Source of the DNA: Prolixibacteraceae bacterium | GTDB lineage: Bacteria; Bacteroidota; Bacteroidia; Bacteroidales; Prolixibacteraceae | DNA: 35,889 bases | Direction of reading: 5' to 3' | Assembly (NCBI GenBank): GCA_021740385.1 | Contig: JAIOZY010000111.1 | Coordinates: forward strand, 1-35,889 | Shown: positions 15,601 to 24,110 of the stretch, piece by piece | Layout: each line of letters opens with the position of its first letter | How positions within the stretch are numbered: the stretch's first letter is position 1 | Translations under genes and position numbers: made by a program | Notes under the pieces: generated by a model | What the model was told of the DNA's origin: nothing | Seen by the model: the letters and a program-made list of their open reading frames with translations, nothing else | Databases searched by the model: none

Positions 15601-15834
15601 CAATACCCCTTCGAGCGGGGTGGTAACTTCCTGTTCAATTACACGGGCCGAGGCATTGTTCCAATAGTAAGTAACCGTGGTTTGGGGCAAAGCAGTAGAC
15701 GGGTTAAGCTGGATGTTGAGAAGGGGGATAAAACAAGCCCCGATGATCATGAACATGCAAAACACAACGATGATGGAAAAAGCCGGGAATTTGCCTTTAT
15801 TGTCTTTTAGTGCTATGTTGTTTTTTTGATCCAT
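12652..15834 (-). CDS. RND-family inner-membrane exporter (pump 2)
   Basis: A 1060-residue protein with RND layout: first helix at about 18-38, a periplasmic porter domain, helices 2-6 from about 352, a second porter domain and the last six helices to the end. Helix 4 has SFGMMIDNSIVMIDH, so the first relay Asp (D415) is present and the second is Asn (N416), as in several non-AcrB RND groups. It pairs with pump 1 in the same operon, with one adaptor and one TolC-like protein. Two different RND subunits may form a mixed trimer, as in MdtBC, or work separately. Substrate is unknown; the peptide genes downstream are candidates. Confidence 0.85.
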   Translation of the reverse strand: MDQKNNIALKDNKGKFPAFSIIVVFCMFMIIGACFIPLLNIQLNPSTALPQTTVTYYWNNASARVIEQEVTTPLEGVLNQVKGVKNISSVSNRGNGTITIEFDKNINPDMVRFEISTLIRQVYPNLPHGVSYPSISMRNTDNDQKGAVLTYTINAGTTPILIEEYAEKHLVPKISTIKGVTDVIVYGGTPFEWLVELNIEQTAILGISSAEVGAAISNHFGERVVGIINQGNGKNMKEKPINVLIELRGDNASEWDAVPVKKTGGRIVYLNDIAKVSYREQPPNNYHRINGLNSINMVIYPEEQANNLKLAQRVKEQVETLKKGLPPGYQVKLAYDATGFIKKELTKIGWRTLFSIIILLLFVLVATRKWRYLLLILVSIVANLLIAAWFYHIFKVEIHLYALAGITVSFGMMIDNSIVMIDHLRLRGNKKVFLAILAATLTTIGALSVIFFLKESQRINLVDFSLVIIINLSISIAIAFWFIPALMEKIPLPRKKGKKSFRRKRHILKANRFYEKSIRFGKKYKWIYIVIFLLGFGIPVHWLPDKIEKENFWAETYNKTLGTDWFTQQAKPLLSKILGGSLRLFTENVFEKSFYSEPSRTTLYVRGSMPEGCTVKQLNEAVKKMEAEISVYPEVEIFQTTIWNAQSSSIQIHFTDSAEFTGFPYFLKEELTSKAIQLGGVDWGVYGVGRGFSNALGTGYKRVQVQFEGYNYDQLYQYALESCGELTKNERVKEIEVTGSTNWSGESLHEYYLDFNPAMFAMNNISLRDFYGYLQNKLYRNNNLRVFTENRLQPVTLVSSGFDRFQVWNLNNEPVLLNEKQLKLPSIGSIEKRKTGNSIYKKNQQYQLGVAYNFLGPYQLDKIVRDREIERVKKTLPIGYRVLEPKNSWSWDRNNKSQYYLIFLVIAIIYFICAILLESLTQPLAVIGLVPLSFIGVFLTFYLFDINFDQGGFASFILLCGISVNSGLYILNDYNLMVKNKKRPKLKCYINAFNHKIFPVILTIFSTSLGLIPFVWNGQNEVFWFSFASGAIGGLVFSLLALIVFLPLMMKLGKTIKNHY

Positions 15835-15847
15835 TGTAATTTATTTC

Positions 15848-16266
15848 AGGTTTAATGTTTCGCTTTGCTCACGTTTGATGCTCACTACGTTCGCTGTTTG
15901 ATGTTCGCTTCGCTTCACGTTTGACGCTCACTACGTTCGCTGTTTGACGTTCAGCTTCGCTTCACGTTTGACGCTTCGCGTTTGATGTTCGCTTTGCTCA
16001 CGTTTGATGCTCACTACGTTCGCGTTTGATGTTCGGTTTTGCCTCACGTTCGAAACTCAGCTTCGCTTCGCGTTTGATGATTTTCTTCGAAAATCGTTTG
16101 ATCTTTTTGAACTTCTCAAACACTTCAAACGTGAACGCAGTGAACTTCAAACCTTCGAACGCTCGCGCAGCGAGCTTCAAACTTTCAAACACGGAGCGCA
16201 GCGGAGTATCAAACTTTTCAAACGGTTTTGCCTTCAAACCCTTCAAACGCTCGCGCAGCGAGCTTA
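15848..16266. repeat. GTTTGA-type repeat array D
   Basis: This fills the gap between signal peptidase and RND pump 2. The left part is units of the form GTTTGATGCTCACTACGTTC in one orientation. The centre is the hairpin GATTTTC-TTC-GAAAATC (about 16078-16094). The right part is the same units inverted, such as GTGAACGCAGTGAACTTCAA and the hairpin GCTCGC-GCA-GCGAGC. Bases 16031-16190 are almost identical to 18056-18215. No gene is supported in it. Confidence 0.8.
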
Positions 16267-16273
16267 ACTCTGT

Positions 16274-17500
16274 TCATTTTATTCTTTTTAGTGTTCGTTT
16301 CCATTTTATGCCTAATGCATTATTCGACCATAAGATACGGGTTGCTTTGCCAACAATTTCCTGTTCGGGCAAAAAGCCCCACATTCTCGAATCGACGGAA
16401 TTATACCTGTAGTCGCCCATAAACACATAGTAATTGTTTTGAAATGTGTAATCGGTAACTTCTTTACCATTAATGAAAAACCGGCCTTCGAATGTTTCAA
16501 TTATTTTTTCTTCCCAGGTTCGGATGGTTTCAAAATACAGGTTCACTGTTTCATTGTTTAAATCAATTGTCCAGCCCGTATAGGGAATTTGGATAGGGCC
16601 GTATTGGTCGGGCGACCAGTATCCCCTTTTCGCGAAAGGTGACAACCATTCGTCTTTATCAGGTGGTTGAATTTCAGGTTGTAATGAATCAATTGCCAGA
16701 AATTGTTTTATTTTTTCGGTTTCAACCCGTGTGAGGATTAATGTTTGCTTCATTTCAGCAGGTTTGTAATCCTGAAAAACGTTCAGTTGGAGGGAATCGG
16801 TTAAGGCCCTCCACCGGCTTTCGTCATTAAAGTAAACAGCCCATTTCTTTTTAACTCCTGGCAGAAAATTTGTTTCAGCATAGTTACCGTTGATATAAAT
16901 ATCGCTGTTCTTAATTTGAAATTCGTCACCCGGAAGGGCAACACAACGTTTCACGAAAAAATCAGGGCCAACCGGTTCGTTTTTAAACACCAGCACATCG
17001 TTCCGTTTTATTTCCGACCAACCTTTTAGCCGGTAGGGTTTCCACCAGGAAGAGTCAATGGAAGCCCGTGCTTTTTTGTTCAGATAAAAAAGCAGGTTTA
17101 CCCACGGGATTTCAAAAGGTGACTGTGGCGTTTGAGGGCCAATCATCAGTTTGTTTACCAAAATCTTGTCGCCGGGAATCAGGGTGTTTTCCATCGATTC
17201 ACTGGGAATTTCATATACCTCAAAAACAAACAGGCGCAAAAATATGGCCATAACAAGTACAACCAAAACCATCAAAACAGAACTCAGAACCTTTCGCCCT
17301 TTCGATGCTTTAAGCCTTTTTTGTAGCAACCAGTAACCGAAAATCAACGAAGCAGCGACCAGTGAAACCCATCCCAGCCAGGGCATCCCGGACACAAAAA
17401 GGAAGATGGCCGCCAAAAAGAATAGGGCCAAAACAATGTATTTTTTCCTTTCTGTTAAAGGTTTTTCATCGTGTTCGGTATGCTTGTTATTTTCGTTCAT
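16274..17500 (-). CDS. lepB: Signal peptidase I (Bacteroidota long form)
   Basis: A 408-residue signal peptidase I. Two N-terminal helices occur at about 21-58, then a third at about 73-92. The catalytic Ser is S102 in YEIPSESMENTL and the general-base Lys is K184 in FFVKRCVALPGD. The C-terminal box reads FMGDYRYNSVDSRMWGFLP (S and D conserved). A long insert sits between the boxes, as in Bacteroidota enzymes. It lies inside an export operon rather than next to housekeeping genes, 42 bases downstream of the DUF1573 gene. That suggests a dedicated role, perhaps cutting AxA|E sites of the Cys-rich peptide precursors. It could equally be the only copy in the cell, which the window cannot show. 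Confidence 0.9.
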   Translation of the reverse strand: MNENNKHTEHDEKPLTERKKYIVLALFFLAAIFLFVSGMPWLGWVSLVAASLIFGYWLLQKRLKASKGRKVLSSVLMVLVVLVMAIFLRLFVFEVYEIPSESMENTLIPGDKILVNKLMIGPQTPQSPFEIPWVNLLFYLNKKARASIDSSWWKPYRLKGWSEIKRNDVLVFKNEPVGPDFFVKRCVALPGDEFQIKNSDIYINGNYAETNFLPGVKKKWAVYFNDESRWRALTDSLQLNVFQDYKPAEMKQTLILTRVETEKIKQFLAIDSLQPEIQPPDKDEWLSPFAKRGYWSPDQYGPIQIPYTGWTIDLNNETVNLYFETIRTWEEKIIETFEGRFFINGKEVTDYTFQNNYYVFMGDYRYNSVDSRMWGFLPEQEIVGKATRILWSNNALGIKWKRTLKRIK

Positions 17501-17542
17501 CCTTCTTTTATATAAAGCTAATAATCCAATTCATGTTCCTAA

Positions 17543-18001
17543 CTAAAAGTCTCTTTTTGACTTCGATGTTTGCTTAGTTGAACTGGATACTGTGGTTTTA
17601 AAATATTCAGGGTATGCAACCTCTCCTTTCAACAGAATGGTATCCGGTGAATTTACACCGTTGTAAAATACCGTTATGGTTTTCCTGAAAAAACCTGGGA
17701 ACTCACTGTCGTAGGTGAGAGTTATTGTTCCATTATCTCCTGGTTTCACTGGTTTCCGGTTCCAGCCAGCCACCGTACAGCCACAACTGGTTTCAATATT
17801 ATAAATGATAAGGGCCTGTTCTCCGGTATTTTGAAAAGGAATATCAACACAACAGGGTTCTTTATACGCCAATGTTCCCATGTTTACTTCGCTTTGCCCG
17901 ATTTTAATAAAAGTTGTTTTCCCTGAATGGCAAGTAGTCTGGCAACCAGGGAAAAACAGAATCAGGAAAAAAATGACAAATAATTTATTATTCATATTCA
18001 A
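17543..18001 (-). CDS. DUF1573 lipoprotein
   Basis: A 152-residue lipoprotein. The signal MNMNNKLFVIFFLILFFPGC places the lipobox Cys at residue 20. The body is a DUF1573 (Ig-like beta sandwich) domain with PFQNTGEQALIIYNIETSCG, followed by CTVAGWNRKPVKPGD. The SCGC pair is the family hallmark; further Cys occur at TTC and CC. It sits between the TolC gene and signal peptidase. DUF1573 proteins are common in Bacteroidota secretion and surface operons, but the function is not established. Given the Cys-rich peptides and CxxC proteins, a thiol-related or structural role in the envelope is possible. Confidence 0.8.
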   Translation of the reverse strand: MNMNNKLFVIFFLILFFPGCQTTCHSGKTTFIKIGQSEVNMGTLAYKEPCCVDIPFQNTGEQALIIYNIETSCGCTVAGWNRKPVKPGDNGTITLTYDSEFPGFFRKTITVFYNGVNSPDTILLKGEVAYPEYFKTTVSSSTKQTSKSKRDF

Positions 18002-18002
18002 G

Positions 18003-18217
18003 TTTCAGGTTTCGCTTCGCTTCACGTTTGACGTTCACTGCGTTCGCTGTTTGAAGTTCGGCTTTGCCTCACGTTCGAAACTCAGCTTCGCTTTGCGTTT
18101 TATGATTTTCTTCGAAAATCGTTTGATCTTTTTGAACTTCTCAAACACTTCAAACGTGAACGCAGTGAACTTCAAACCTTCGAACGCTCGCGCAGCGAGC
18201 TTCAAACTTTCAAACGT
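18003..18217. repeat. GTTTGA-type repeat array E
   Basis: This array lies between the TolC and DUF1573 genes and begins at the DUF1573 start codon. Bases 18056-18215 match 16031-16190 of array D with only about three differences by eye, including the central GATTTTC-TTC-GAAAATC hairpin and the inverted right half. The remaining 80 bases to the TolC stop are AT-rich with no feature seen. Confidence 0.8.
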
Positions 18218-18295
18218 GCAACTTCAAACTTTTCAAACAATATGTATTGTATTCAACATTCATCACAAAATCTGTGATTTGAAATTTATATTCTT

Positions 18296-19789
18296 TCAAT
18301 TATTATTTCCGATTAGCATATCAAAATCTTCTTCCAACGTTTGCTGATTAATAAAATCGTATAACGTATACTGTTGCACTTCGTAAAAATAACGCCAGTA
18401 GGTAGCCAGGCTGTTAATGTAGTTCTCTTTGGCCTGCTGACTGTTTTTCATCGAATTGGTCAGCCTGAGTACATCTACCTTGCCCAGCATAAACCGCTTT
18501 TTGGTTACTTCATACGATTGCTGTGCCAGGGAATCGGCAATGGCTGCGCTACGTACGACTTTCGCCTGAAGGTTGAAGTCGATAACTTTCAGTTTCACTT
18601 CCTGTTCAAAATCGAGCAGGGCCTGCTTAACTTCAATTTCAGTGACCTGTTTCCGGCTATAGGCCATTTGGCGCCGGCCTTTGGCATCGCCCCAGTCTAA
18701 AAGGGGAACATTGATGCTTATACCGGCCATTTGCTGATCGAGCGGGTCGCGATAGGCCCCGCTAAAATTGTCGGACGATTGGTTTAACCCGTAACTCAGG
18801 TTTAGGTCGGCGTTGAAGCGCGATTCCCGTTTTGCTTTTTCAAGGGCGCTCCCGGCTTCAAGCATTTTTTGTTGTAGCCCCAGTATTTCAGGATTTAAAC
18901 GTTGTGCCAGTTCAAAAGCATGAGCTATATCTATTTGTAAATCATCAATCATGCCCGGCAATACGGGTTCAAAATTTTCATCACTTTCTTTACCTAAAAA
19001 TGAAAGCATATTGAAACGGGCTTTTTCCAAATCTTTTTCGGCCTGTGCCAGTTCTATGGTTGAATTAAATTTACTCAATTCCAGGTCGAGCAATTCTTCG
19101 TGTTGTATCGATGCAATTTCGAACCGCTTTTTGCCCATCTGGTATAGCGTATCGGCAGTGGCAACATTCATGGCTGCAATATCTTTTCTCGATTTAGCCA
19201 GCAATAAGCTGAAATACAGGTTTACTGCACGGCTGTTTATTTCCTGCACCGACTGCACATATTCCTGTTTTGCCTTTTCGTATTTCAATGGCGAAATTTT
19301 CTTTTTCCACTTGTAAGGGTTATAAGCACCAATGGGTTGGGTTATCCCGATTCGAAACGGGGTTGAACTGTAAGAATTGGCCGATTCGCTGTTGAAATTT
19401 TGCAAGCGGTAAATGTCCGATTCAAGAAAAACCGTTCCGCCCGTGACCGTTATAACCTGGCTAAGGTTTAAGCCCGTGTACGAACTGAGGGTTTGCTGCT
19501 CGCGGTACACGTCAACATTGTTTTCGTAATCGTAACGCACCGTCATTTTCCGGTTGTAATTCACCGGGTTTATATACCAGTTTAAGTGGGGCAGTTTGCT
19601 CGATTTGTAGGATTGGAATTCCCAGAAACTGGTTAAGAAAATGTTTTTGGAACGAAAGGCATCAAGGGATTGTTTCCGTGCCAGCAACATCACTTCTTGC
19701 ATCGAGAGTTCGTTTTGCGCTAATACGGGGCAACTGAATAAAAGCAGGCCGATAAAGATGTTTGTAATTTGGTTACTTTTTTGTTTCAT
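18296..19789 (-). CDS. TolC-like outer-membrane efflux protein
   Basis: A 497-residue outer-membrane factor. MKQKSNQITNIFIGLLLFSC leads to PVLAQ, a signal peptide with cleavage near residue 25. Two long OEP repeats follow, each with a coiled helical hairpin: ELLDLELSKFNSTIELAQAE in the first half and the second near AKVVRSAAIADSLAQQSYEV. A beta segment such as GAYRDPLDQQMAGISINVPL lies before the second hairpin. Length and pattern are normal for the family. It supplies the outer-membrane channel for the RND pumps upstream and downstream in the operon, and possibly also for the adaptor at 3177-4274, which has no channel of its own nearby. Confidence 0.85.
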   Translation of the reverse strand: MKQKSNQITNIFIGLLLFSCPVLAQNELSMQEVMLLARKQSLDAFRSKNIFLTSFWEFQSYKSSKLPHLNWYINPVNYNRKMTVRYDYENNVDVYREQQTLSSYTGLNLSQVITVTGGTVFLESDIYRLQNFNSESANSYSSTPFRIGITQPIGAYNPYKWKKKISPLKYEKAKQEYVQSVQEINSRAVNLYFSLLLAKSRKDIAAMNVATADTLYQMGKKRFEIASIQHEELLDLELSKFNSTIELAQAEKDLEKARFNMLSFLGKESDENFEPVLPGMIDDLQIDIAHAFELAQRLNPEILGLQQKMLEAGSALEKAKRESRFNADLNLSYGLNQSSDNFSGAYRDPLDQQMAGISINVPLLDWGDAKGRRQMAYSRKQVTEIEVKQALLDFEQEVKLKVIDFNLQAKVVRSAAIADSLAQQSYEVTKKRFMLGKVDVLRLTNSMKNSQQAKENYINSLATYWRYFYEVQQYTLYDFINQQTLEEDFDMLIGNNN

Positions 19790-19796
19790 GTTATTT

Positions 19797-20277
19797 CAGG
19801 TTTCAAATTTCGCTTCGCGTTTGATGTTCCGCTTCGCTTCAGGTTTGATGTTCAGCTTAGCTTCGCGTTTGATGTTCAGCTTCGCTTCAGGTTTGATGTT
19901 CGCTTCGCTCACGTTTGATGTTCGCTTCGCTCACGTTTGACGCTCACTTCGTTCGCTGTTTGAAGTTCGCTTCGCTCACGTTTGATACTCGCTTCGCTCG
20001 TGTTTGACGCTTCGCGTTTGATGTTCGGCTTTGCCTCACGTTCGAAACTCAGCTTCGCTCTGTGTTTGATGATTTTCTTCGAAAATCGTTTGAATTTTTC
20101 GAACCTTTCAAACGCTCACGCAGCGAGCTTCAAACTTTCAAACGGCTTTGCCTTCAAACCTTCAAACGCCCGCACAGCGGGCTTCAAACTTTCAAACACG
20201 AAGCGCAGCGGAGTATCAAACCTTCAAACGGCTTTGCCTCCAAACGCGAGCGCAGCGAGCCTCAAACCTTTCAAACA
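19797..20277. repeat. GTTTGA-type repeat array F
   Basis: This fills the 507-base gap between pump 1 and the TolC gene. The left half has many GTTTGATGTTC units, then the core GTTCGGCTTTGCCTCACG (20023) and GATTTTC-TTC-GAAAATC, then inverted units and GC-rich hairpins with AGCGAGC ends. Core and polarity switch are the same as in arrays D, E and J. No gene is supported. Confidence 0.8.
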
Positions 20278-20296
20278 AAACATGTAAAAATATTTA

Positions 20297-23200
20297 TCAT
20301 TTTTCTTTTCTATTTCTATTTATTTTTTCCAAATAATAATACCCTAACGGCACAAAATATAAGCTTACCAATGTACCAACAGTCATGCCCCCGATAATGG
20401 CTAAGGCCAATGGACGCTGTAGGTCGGAACCGGTTCCCTTGACGAACAGAAAAGGAAGTAAAGCAAGAATGGTTGTTATACTGGTCATTAAAATGGGTTT
20501 CAGCCTCCTTTTTCCTGCAACCGATAAAGCACGGATCAGTGAATACCCCTGTTTTCTTAACTGGTTTACCGTATCGATTTTCAGTATTGAGTCGTTAATA
20601 ATGATCCCGCTCATGACCACGATACCGATCAGCGACATTAAGTTAATCCCGCTCCCAAACAACCAAAGCAACAACAGGGCGCCAAAAATGTCGATGGGAA
20701 CTTCAAAAAGGACAATGATTGGTAAAAGCAACGATTCAAACTGCGCGGCCAGGATAAAATACAACAGGCTCAGGGAAATCAATAAAATGATGACCAACTG
20801 TTTTATCATTTCGCGGTTCGAAAAATAACTGCCTGAAAAACTTGCTTCAAAGCGGTTATCGTCCCTTAAAATTTTCCTGATCCCGTTGATTAAACCTTCC
20901 GGTTTCTTGTTTTTTACAGGAAGGTTGATTGCATAATATTCCCCTTCTTTCCCAGCTAATATGGTTTTCAATTCGTAATCGGCATGTTGACTGAATAGCT
21001 GCCTGATTGGGATTTGTTCACCGTTGCTGTTTTTAACGCTGGTTTCGCCAATAATTTGCTCCAGGTTGCGGGAGCTCCCCCCCAAAACAACCGGGACAAA
21101 ATCGGCATTATCGGTTAATAACGCGATTTGATTTTGGTTAAAAAGTGTTTTCAGTTTATTGTACAATACGTTGTACGAAACCCCGTATAAAAGCAATTTT
21201 TCGGGCGAAGCCCTTAGTAATGTTTGTTCCTGCCATACAATGGGGGCTAATGAAATTTTTAAGCTGTCTTCAAGTGTTTTTTTGGTTTCTTTTAAGTAAA
21301 CCTTGTAAAGCTTCTGAAAATCATCGGTAGCCCGTAATCTTGCCACCAGTGGCTCTTCCTGTTCCGGAAATATCACGTTGAAAATATTGTCGGCATCATT
21401 GAAAGTACAACTGCTGTTTGATGAAATGCCCTGCAAAAGTTGAACTGTTTTTTGTTTCACCTTTTCAATACAGTCAGGGCTTCTGAGCTTAAGGTAGATT
21501 ACCGCTTCTGCTTCGCCTGAAGTTTCACTTTTATTCATTAAAAATTGTTGTTCGCCAATCAATCCGGTATAGTTTTCATAATATTCTCCGAGGCCCCGGA
21601 TTACTTCATTCAGCTTGTTTTCGCTTTCTTCGATGTTTATGCGGTCGTTCCAGTCGATGTGTACCATCAGTTCATCCTTTTCCATGACAGGCAACTTGCT
21701 TTGAGGAATTGTTTTATATAACACCGCAGATATAATCAACATAACCAACACGATACCCCAGGCCGTTTTCTGATGGCGAAGGGTAAAACGAAACCCTTTT
21801 TCGTACAGTTCTTCATAATTGATGCTGTTAACCTTTTGCATCCATACATCAATTTTCGTTTTTCGCCCTTTTCTGAAAAACACCAGGTAGTAAACCGGCA
21901 AAATGGTAATGGATACTGCCAGCGAAGCAAAAAGCCCAATGGTCACAGCCATGGCCTGATCGTAAAACAATGCCCCGGTAATGCCTTTGATAAAAATTAA
22001 CGGGATAAACACGGCACAGGTAGTAAGCACGGAACTTAGCATGGGACGGATTACTTCGTTGGTGCCGGAAACGCAGGCGGAGAATAATAATTTTATACGT
22101 TGTATTTGATTCTTTGCTTCGCTTATGTTTGATGCTTTGCGTTTGAAGCTCACTTCGTTCGCGTTTGAAGGGTTTGACGCGTTGCTGTTTGAACTTTTCA
22201 AACCATTCAAACTTTTTAAACGATTTCGTTCATAGTGTTGGGAAATGTTGTCGATCACGATAATTGAGTTGTCAACCATCATACCCACGCCCAGTATCAG
22301 GCCCGAAAGGGAGATGATGTTTACTGAAATGCCGATAAGGTGGAAAAACAAAAGCGAAAGCACCAGCGATACGGGAATGGTTATGCCAATAAGTAAGGGT
22401 GACCTTGTATCGCGCAGGAAAAGGAACATCACGAAAAAGGCCAGCAGGGCGCCCCACAGCAAACTTTGCTTTAAATTGTTAATTGAATAATCCAGTAGTT
22501 TTGTCTGGTCCCGCACAATTTCAAATTGTATTTCGGGATAATCGGTTTCAAAATAACCGACCAGCCCGTGGAGGCTTTTCTTCAGTTGCTTCATTTGTGC
22601 ATCGCTCTGCTTGATCACGGCCATGGTAATGGTTTCGCCATTGTTCGAAATAACCTTGCCTGTCAGGTTTTGAGGGTGCTCAATTACCGTTGCAATATCT
22701 TTCAGTTGCAGCAACCGGTTATCTATATTAAAATAGATATTTTCAATATCCTGTTTGTTTTTCAGGGTCGATTCAAAACGTACATTGTAAATGTATTGCC
22801 CGTCTTTTATCGAAAGGTTCCCCAATTGAATGTTATTGCCCCCGATCAGGTTTTCAAGGTTTGCCAGCGAAATGTGTAAAGCATCAAGCTTTTCTTCATC
22901 GGGTATGATCAGGATTTCAGTTTTGGCCAGTCCGCTCATGTCGACCATGGCCACCTCGGGGAGTTGCTCTAAGCGCTTGCGGATCACGTTGGAGGCAAAG
23001 CGGCTCATATCGACAAATTCGGACGAAACGGGGAAGAGGTTTGAGGTTTCGCGGTTGAAGCTCACTTTGTTCGCGTTTGATGTTCCGCTTCGCTTCACGT
23101 TTGAGGCTTCGCGTTTGAAGCTCACTTCGTTCGCGTTTGATGTTCCGCTTCGCTTCACGTTTGAGGCTTCGCGTTTGAAGCTCACTTCGTTCGCGTTTGA

Positions 23201-23731
23201 TGTTCCGCTTTGTTTCACGTTTGAGGCTTCGCGTTTGAGGCTCGCTTCGCTCGTTTTTGAATGGCTTGTTTCTTCCGGATTGTAGCTTGATTCATTTTTT
23301 TTCAGGGTGAGATTGAGATAAAATACCGGCACATCGCTCACGTTGGCTTTGATAACTTTGGGCCGTTGAATGTCGCGGGGCAGGTAGCCCATGGCACGGT
23401 CGATTTTTTCGTTGACTTCGATAAAGGCGTAATCGATATTGGCCCCGTAGGAAAATTGCAGGCGGATAATGCTGCTGCCATCGGTGGTCTCGCTGTTAAT
23501 GTCGTCGAGGTGGGCTACCTGCATCAACTGCTGCCGCAAAGGATTTACAACGCTGTTCTCGAGTTCCCGGGCCGATGTGTTTTCACTGCTTACCTGTACC
23601 GTTATTTCAGGAATGGCAATATCGGGCATTAGCGATACCGGGATTTTTGTAACGGCCACCATGCCAACAATCATTATGGCAATGAAGGTCATTGTTACGG
23701 CGATGGGTTTATTTAGTAAGAATTTGACCAT
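20297..23731 (-). CDS. RND-family inner-membrane exporter (pump 1) with repeat-derived insertions
   Basis: A 1144-residue RND pump, about 100 residues longer than usual. The N-terminus MVKFLLNKPIAVTMTFIAIM is the first helix. Helix 4 carries LGVGMMVDNSIIVIDN (D487, N488). The later part has the second porter domain and helices 7-12. Two low-complexity stretches are foreign to the family: residues 156-231, within the first porter domain, and residues 503-550, in the cytoplasmic loop after helix 4. Both are translations of GTTTGA-type repeats and both keep frame. Without them the length would be about 1020. The reading frame is intact, so a functional pump may still be made; the periplasmic insertion lies in a surface loop between beta elements. 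Confidence 0.85.
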   Translation of the reverse strand: MVKFLLNKPIAVTMTFIAIMIVGMVAVTKIPVSLMPDIAIPEITVQVSSENTSARELENSVVNPLRQQLMQVAHLDDINSETTDGSSIIRLQFSYGANIDYAFIEVNEKIDRAMGYLPRDIQRPKVIKANVSDVPVFYLNLTLKKNESSYNPEETSHSKTSEASLKREASNVKQSGTSNANEVSFKREASNVKRSGTSNANEVSFKREASNVKRSGTSNANKVSFNRETSNLFPVSSEFVDMSRFASNVIRKRLEQLPEVAMVDMSGLAKTEILIIPDEEKLDALHISLANLENLIGGNNIQLGNLSIKDGQYIYNVRFESTLKNKQDIENIYFNIDNRLLQLKDIATVIEHPQNLTGKVISNNGETITMAVIKQSDAQMKQLKKSLHGLVGYFETDYPEIQFEIVRDQTKLLDYSINNLKQSLLWGALLAFFVMFLFLRDTRSPLLIGITIPVSLVLSLLFFHLIGISVNIISLSGLILGVGMMVDNSIIVIDNISQHYERNRLKSLNGLKSSNSNASNPSNANEVSFKRKASNISEAKNQIQRIKLLFSACVSGTNEVIRPMLSSVLTTCAVFIPLIFIKGITGALFYDQAMAVTIGLFASLAVSITILPVYYLVFFRKGRKTKIDVWMQKVNSINYEELYEKGFRFTLRHQKTAWGIVLVMLIISAVLYKTIPQSKLPVMEKDELMVHIDWNDRINIEESENKLNEVIRGLGEYYENYTGLIGEQQFLMNKSETSGEAEAVIYLKLRSPDCIEKVKQKTVQLLQGISSNSSCTFNDADNIFNVIFPEQEEPLVARLRATDDFQKLYKVYLKETKKTLEDSLKISLAPIVWQEQTLLRASPEKLLLYGVSYNVLYNKLKTLFNQNQIALLTDNADFVPVVLGGSSRNLEQIIGETSVKNSNGEQIPIRQLFSQHADYELKTILAGKEGEYYAINLPVKNKKPEGLINGIRKILRDDNRFEASFSGSYFSNREMIKQLVIILLISLSLLYFILAAQFESLLLPIIVLFEVPIDIFGALLLLWLFGSGINLMSLIGIVVMSGIIINDSILKIDTVNQLRKQGYSLIRALSVAGKRRLKPILMTSITTILALLPFLFVKGTGSDLQRPLALAIIGGMTVGTLVSLYFVPLGYYYLEKINRNRKEK
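22082..22227. repeat. GTTTGA-type repeats inside the pump 1 gene (loop after helix 4)
   Basis: Units GTTTGAAGCTCACTTCGTTC, GTTTGAAGGGTTTGACGC and inverted TTCAAACTTTTTAAAC fill codons for residues about 503-550. The flanking residues, NISQHYER on one side and CVSGTNEVIRPMLSS on the other, are normal family sequence that would be contiguous. The insertion reads SNSNASNPSNANEVSF in the gene frame. Confidence 0.75.
23035..23262. repeat. 60-base tandem repeat inside the pump 1 gene (first porter domain)
   Basis: Three consecutive copies of a 60-base unit span 23057-23236 with shorter pieces on each side. In the gene frame each unit gives KREASNVKRSGTSNANEVSF, 20 residues. The copies differ at only a few bases. 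Each 60-mer is itself built of GTTTGA-type subunits identical to those of the intergenic arrays. Being a multiple of three, copy-number change would not break the frame. Confidence 0.85.
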
Positions 23732-23739
23732 GAATTAAA

Positions 23740-24065
23740 AGTTTGATGTTCGCTTTGCTTACGTTTGAAGCTCACTTTGTTCGCTGTTTGATGTTCGCTT
23801 CGCTCGCGTTTGGGGCTCACTTCGTTCGCTGTTTGATGTTCGCTTCGCTCACGTTTGAAGTTCGCTTCGCTCACGTTTGGGGCTTCGCGTTTGATGTTCC
23901 GCTTCGCTACACGTTTGAGACTCGCTTCGCTCGTGTTTGACGCTTCGCTGTTTGAAAAGTTTGATGCTGCACGTTTGATATTCGCTTCGCGAATGTTTGA
24001 TGCTTCGCTGTTTGACGCTACGCGTTTTATACCGATGAACATCGGAACTTTGTTCGTGTTTGAAG
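23740..24065. repeat. GTTTGA-type repeat array I
   Basis: This lies between the S23 gene and pump 1. Units such as GTTTGATGTTCGCTTCGCTC and GTTTGAAGCTCACTTTGTTC are all in one orientation, without the central hairpin core. On the minus strand the array is open from an ATG at 24114 to a stop at 23713, encoding 133 Ser, Asn, Lys and Arg-rich residues with RERSEHQTANEVS repeats, and it overlaps the pump 1 start. I treat that frame as repeat-derived. Confidence 0.75.
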
Positions 24066-24110
24066 GTTGATTTTGACTTTTTGTAAAACGGGTTATGGTT
24101 GTTGGCTTTT

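Noticed and set aside
15998-16412. Several overlapping frames in both strands across array D
   Set aside because: They are translations of the repeats or shadows of the signal peptidase gene. Repeat frames are open because units lack stops, not because of a gene.
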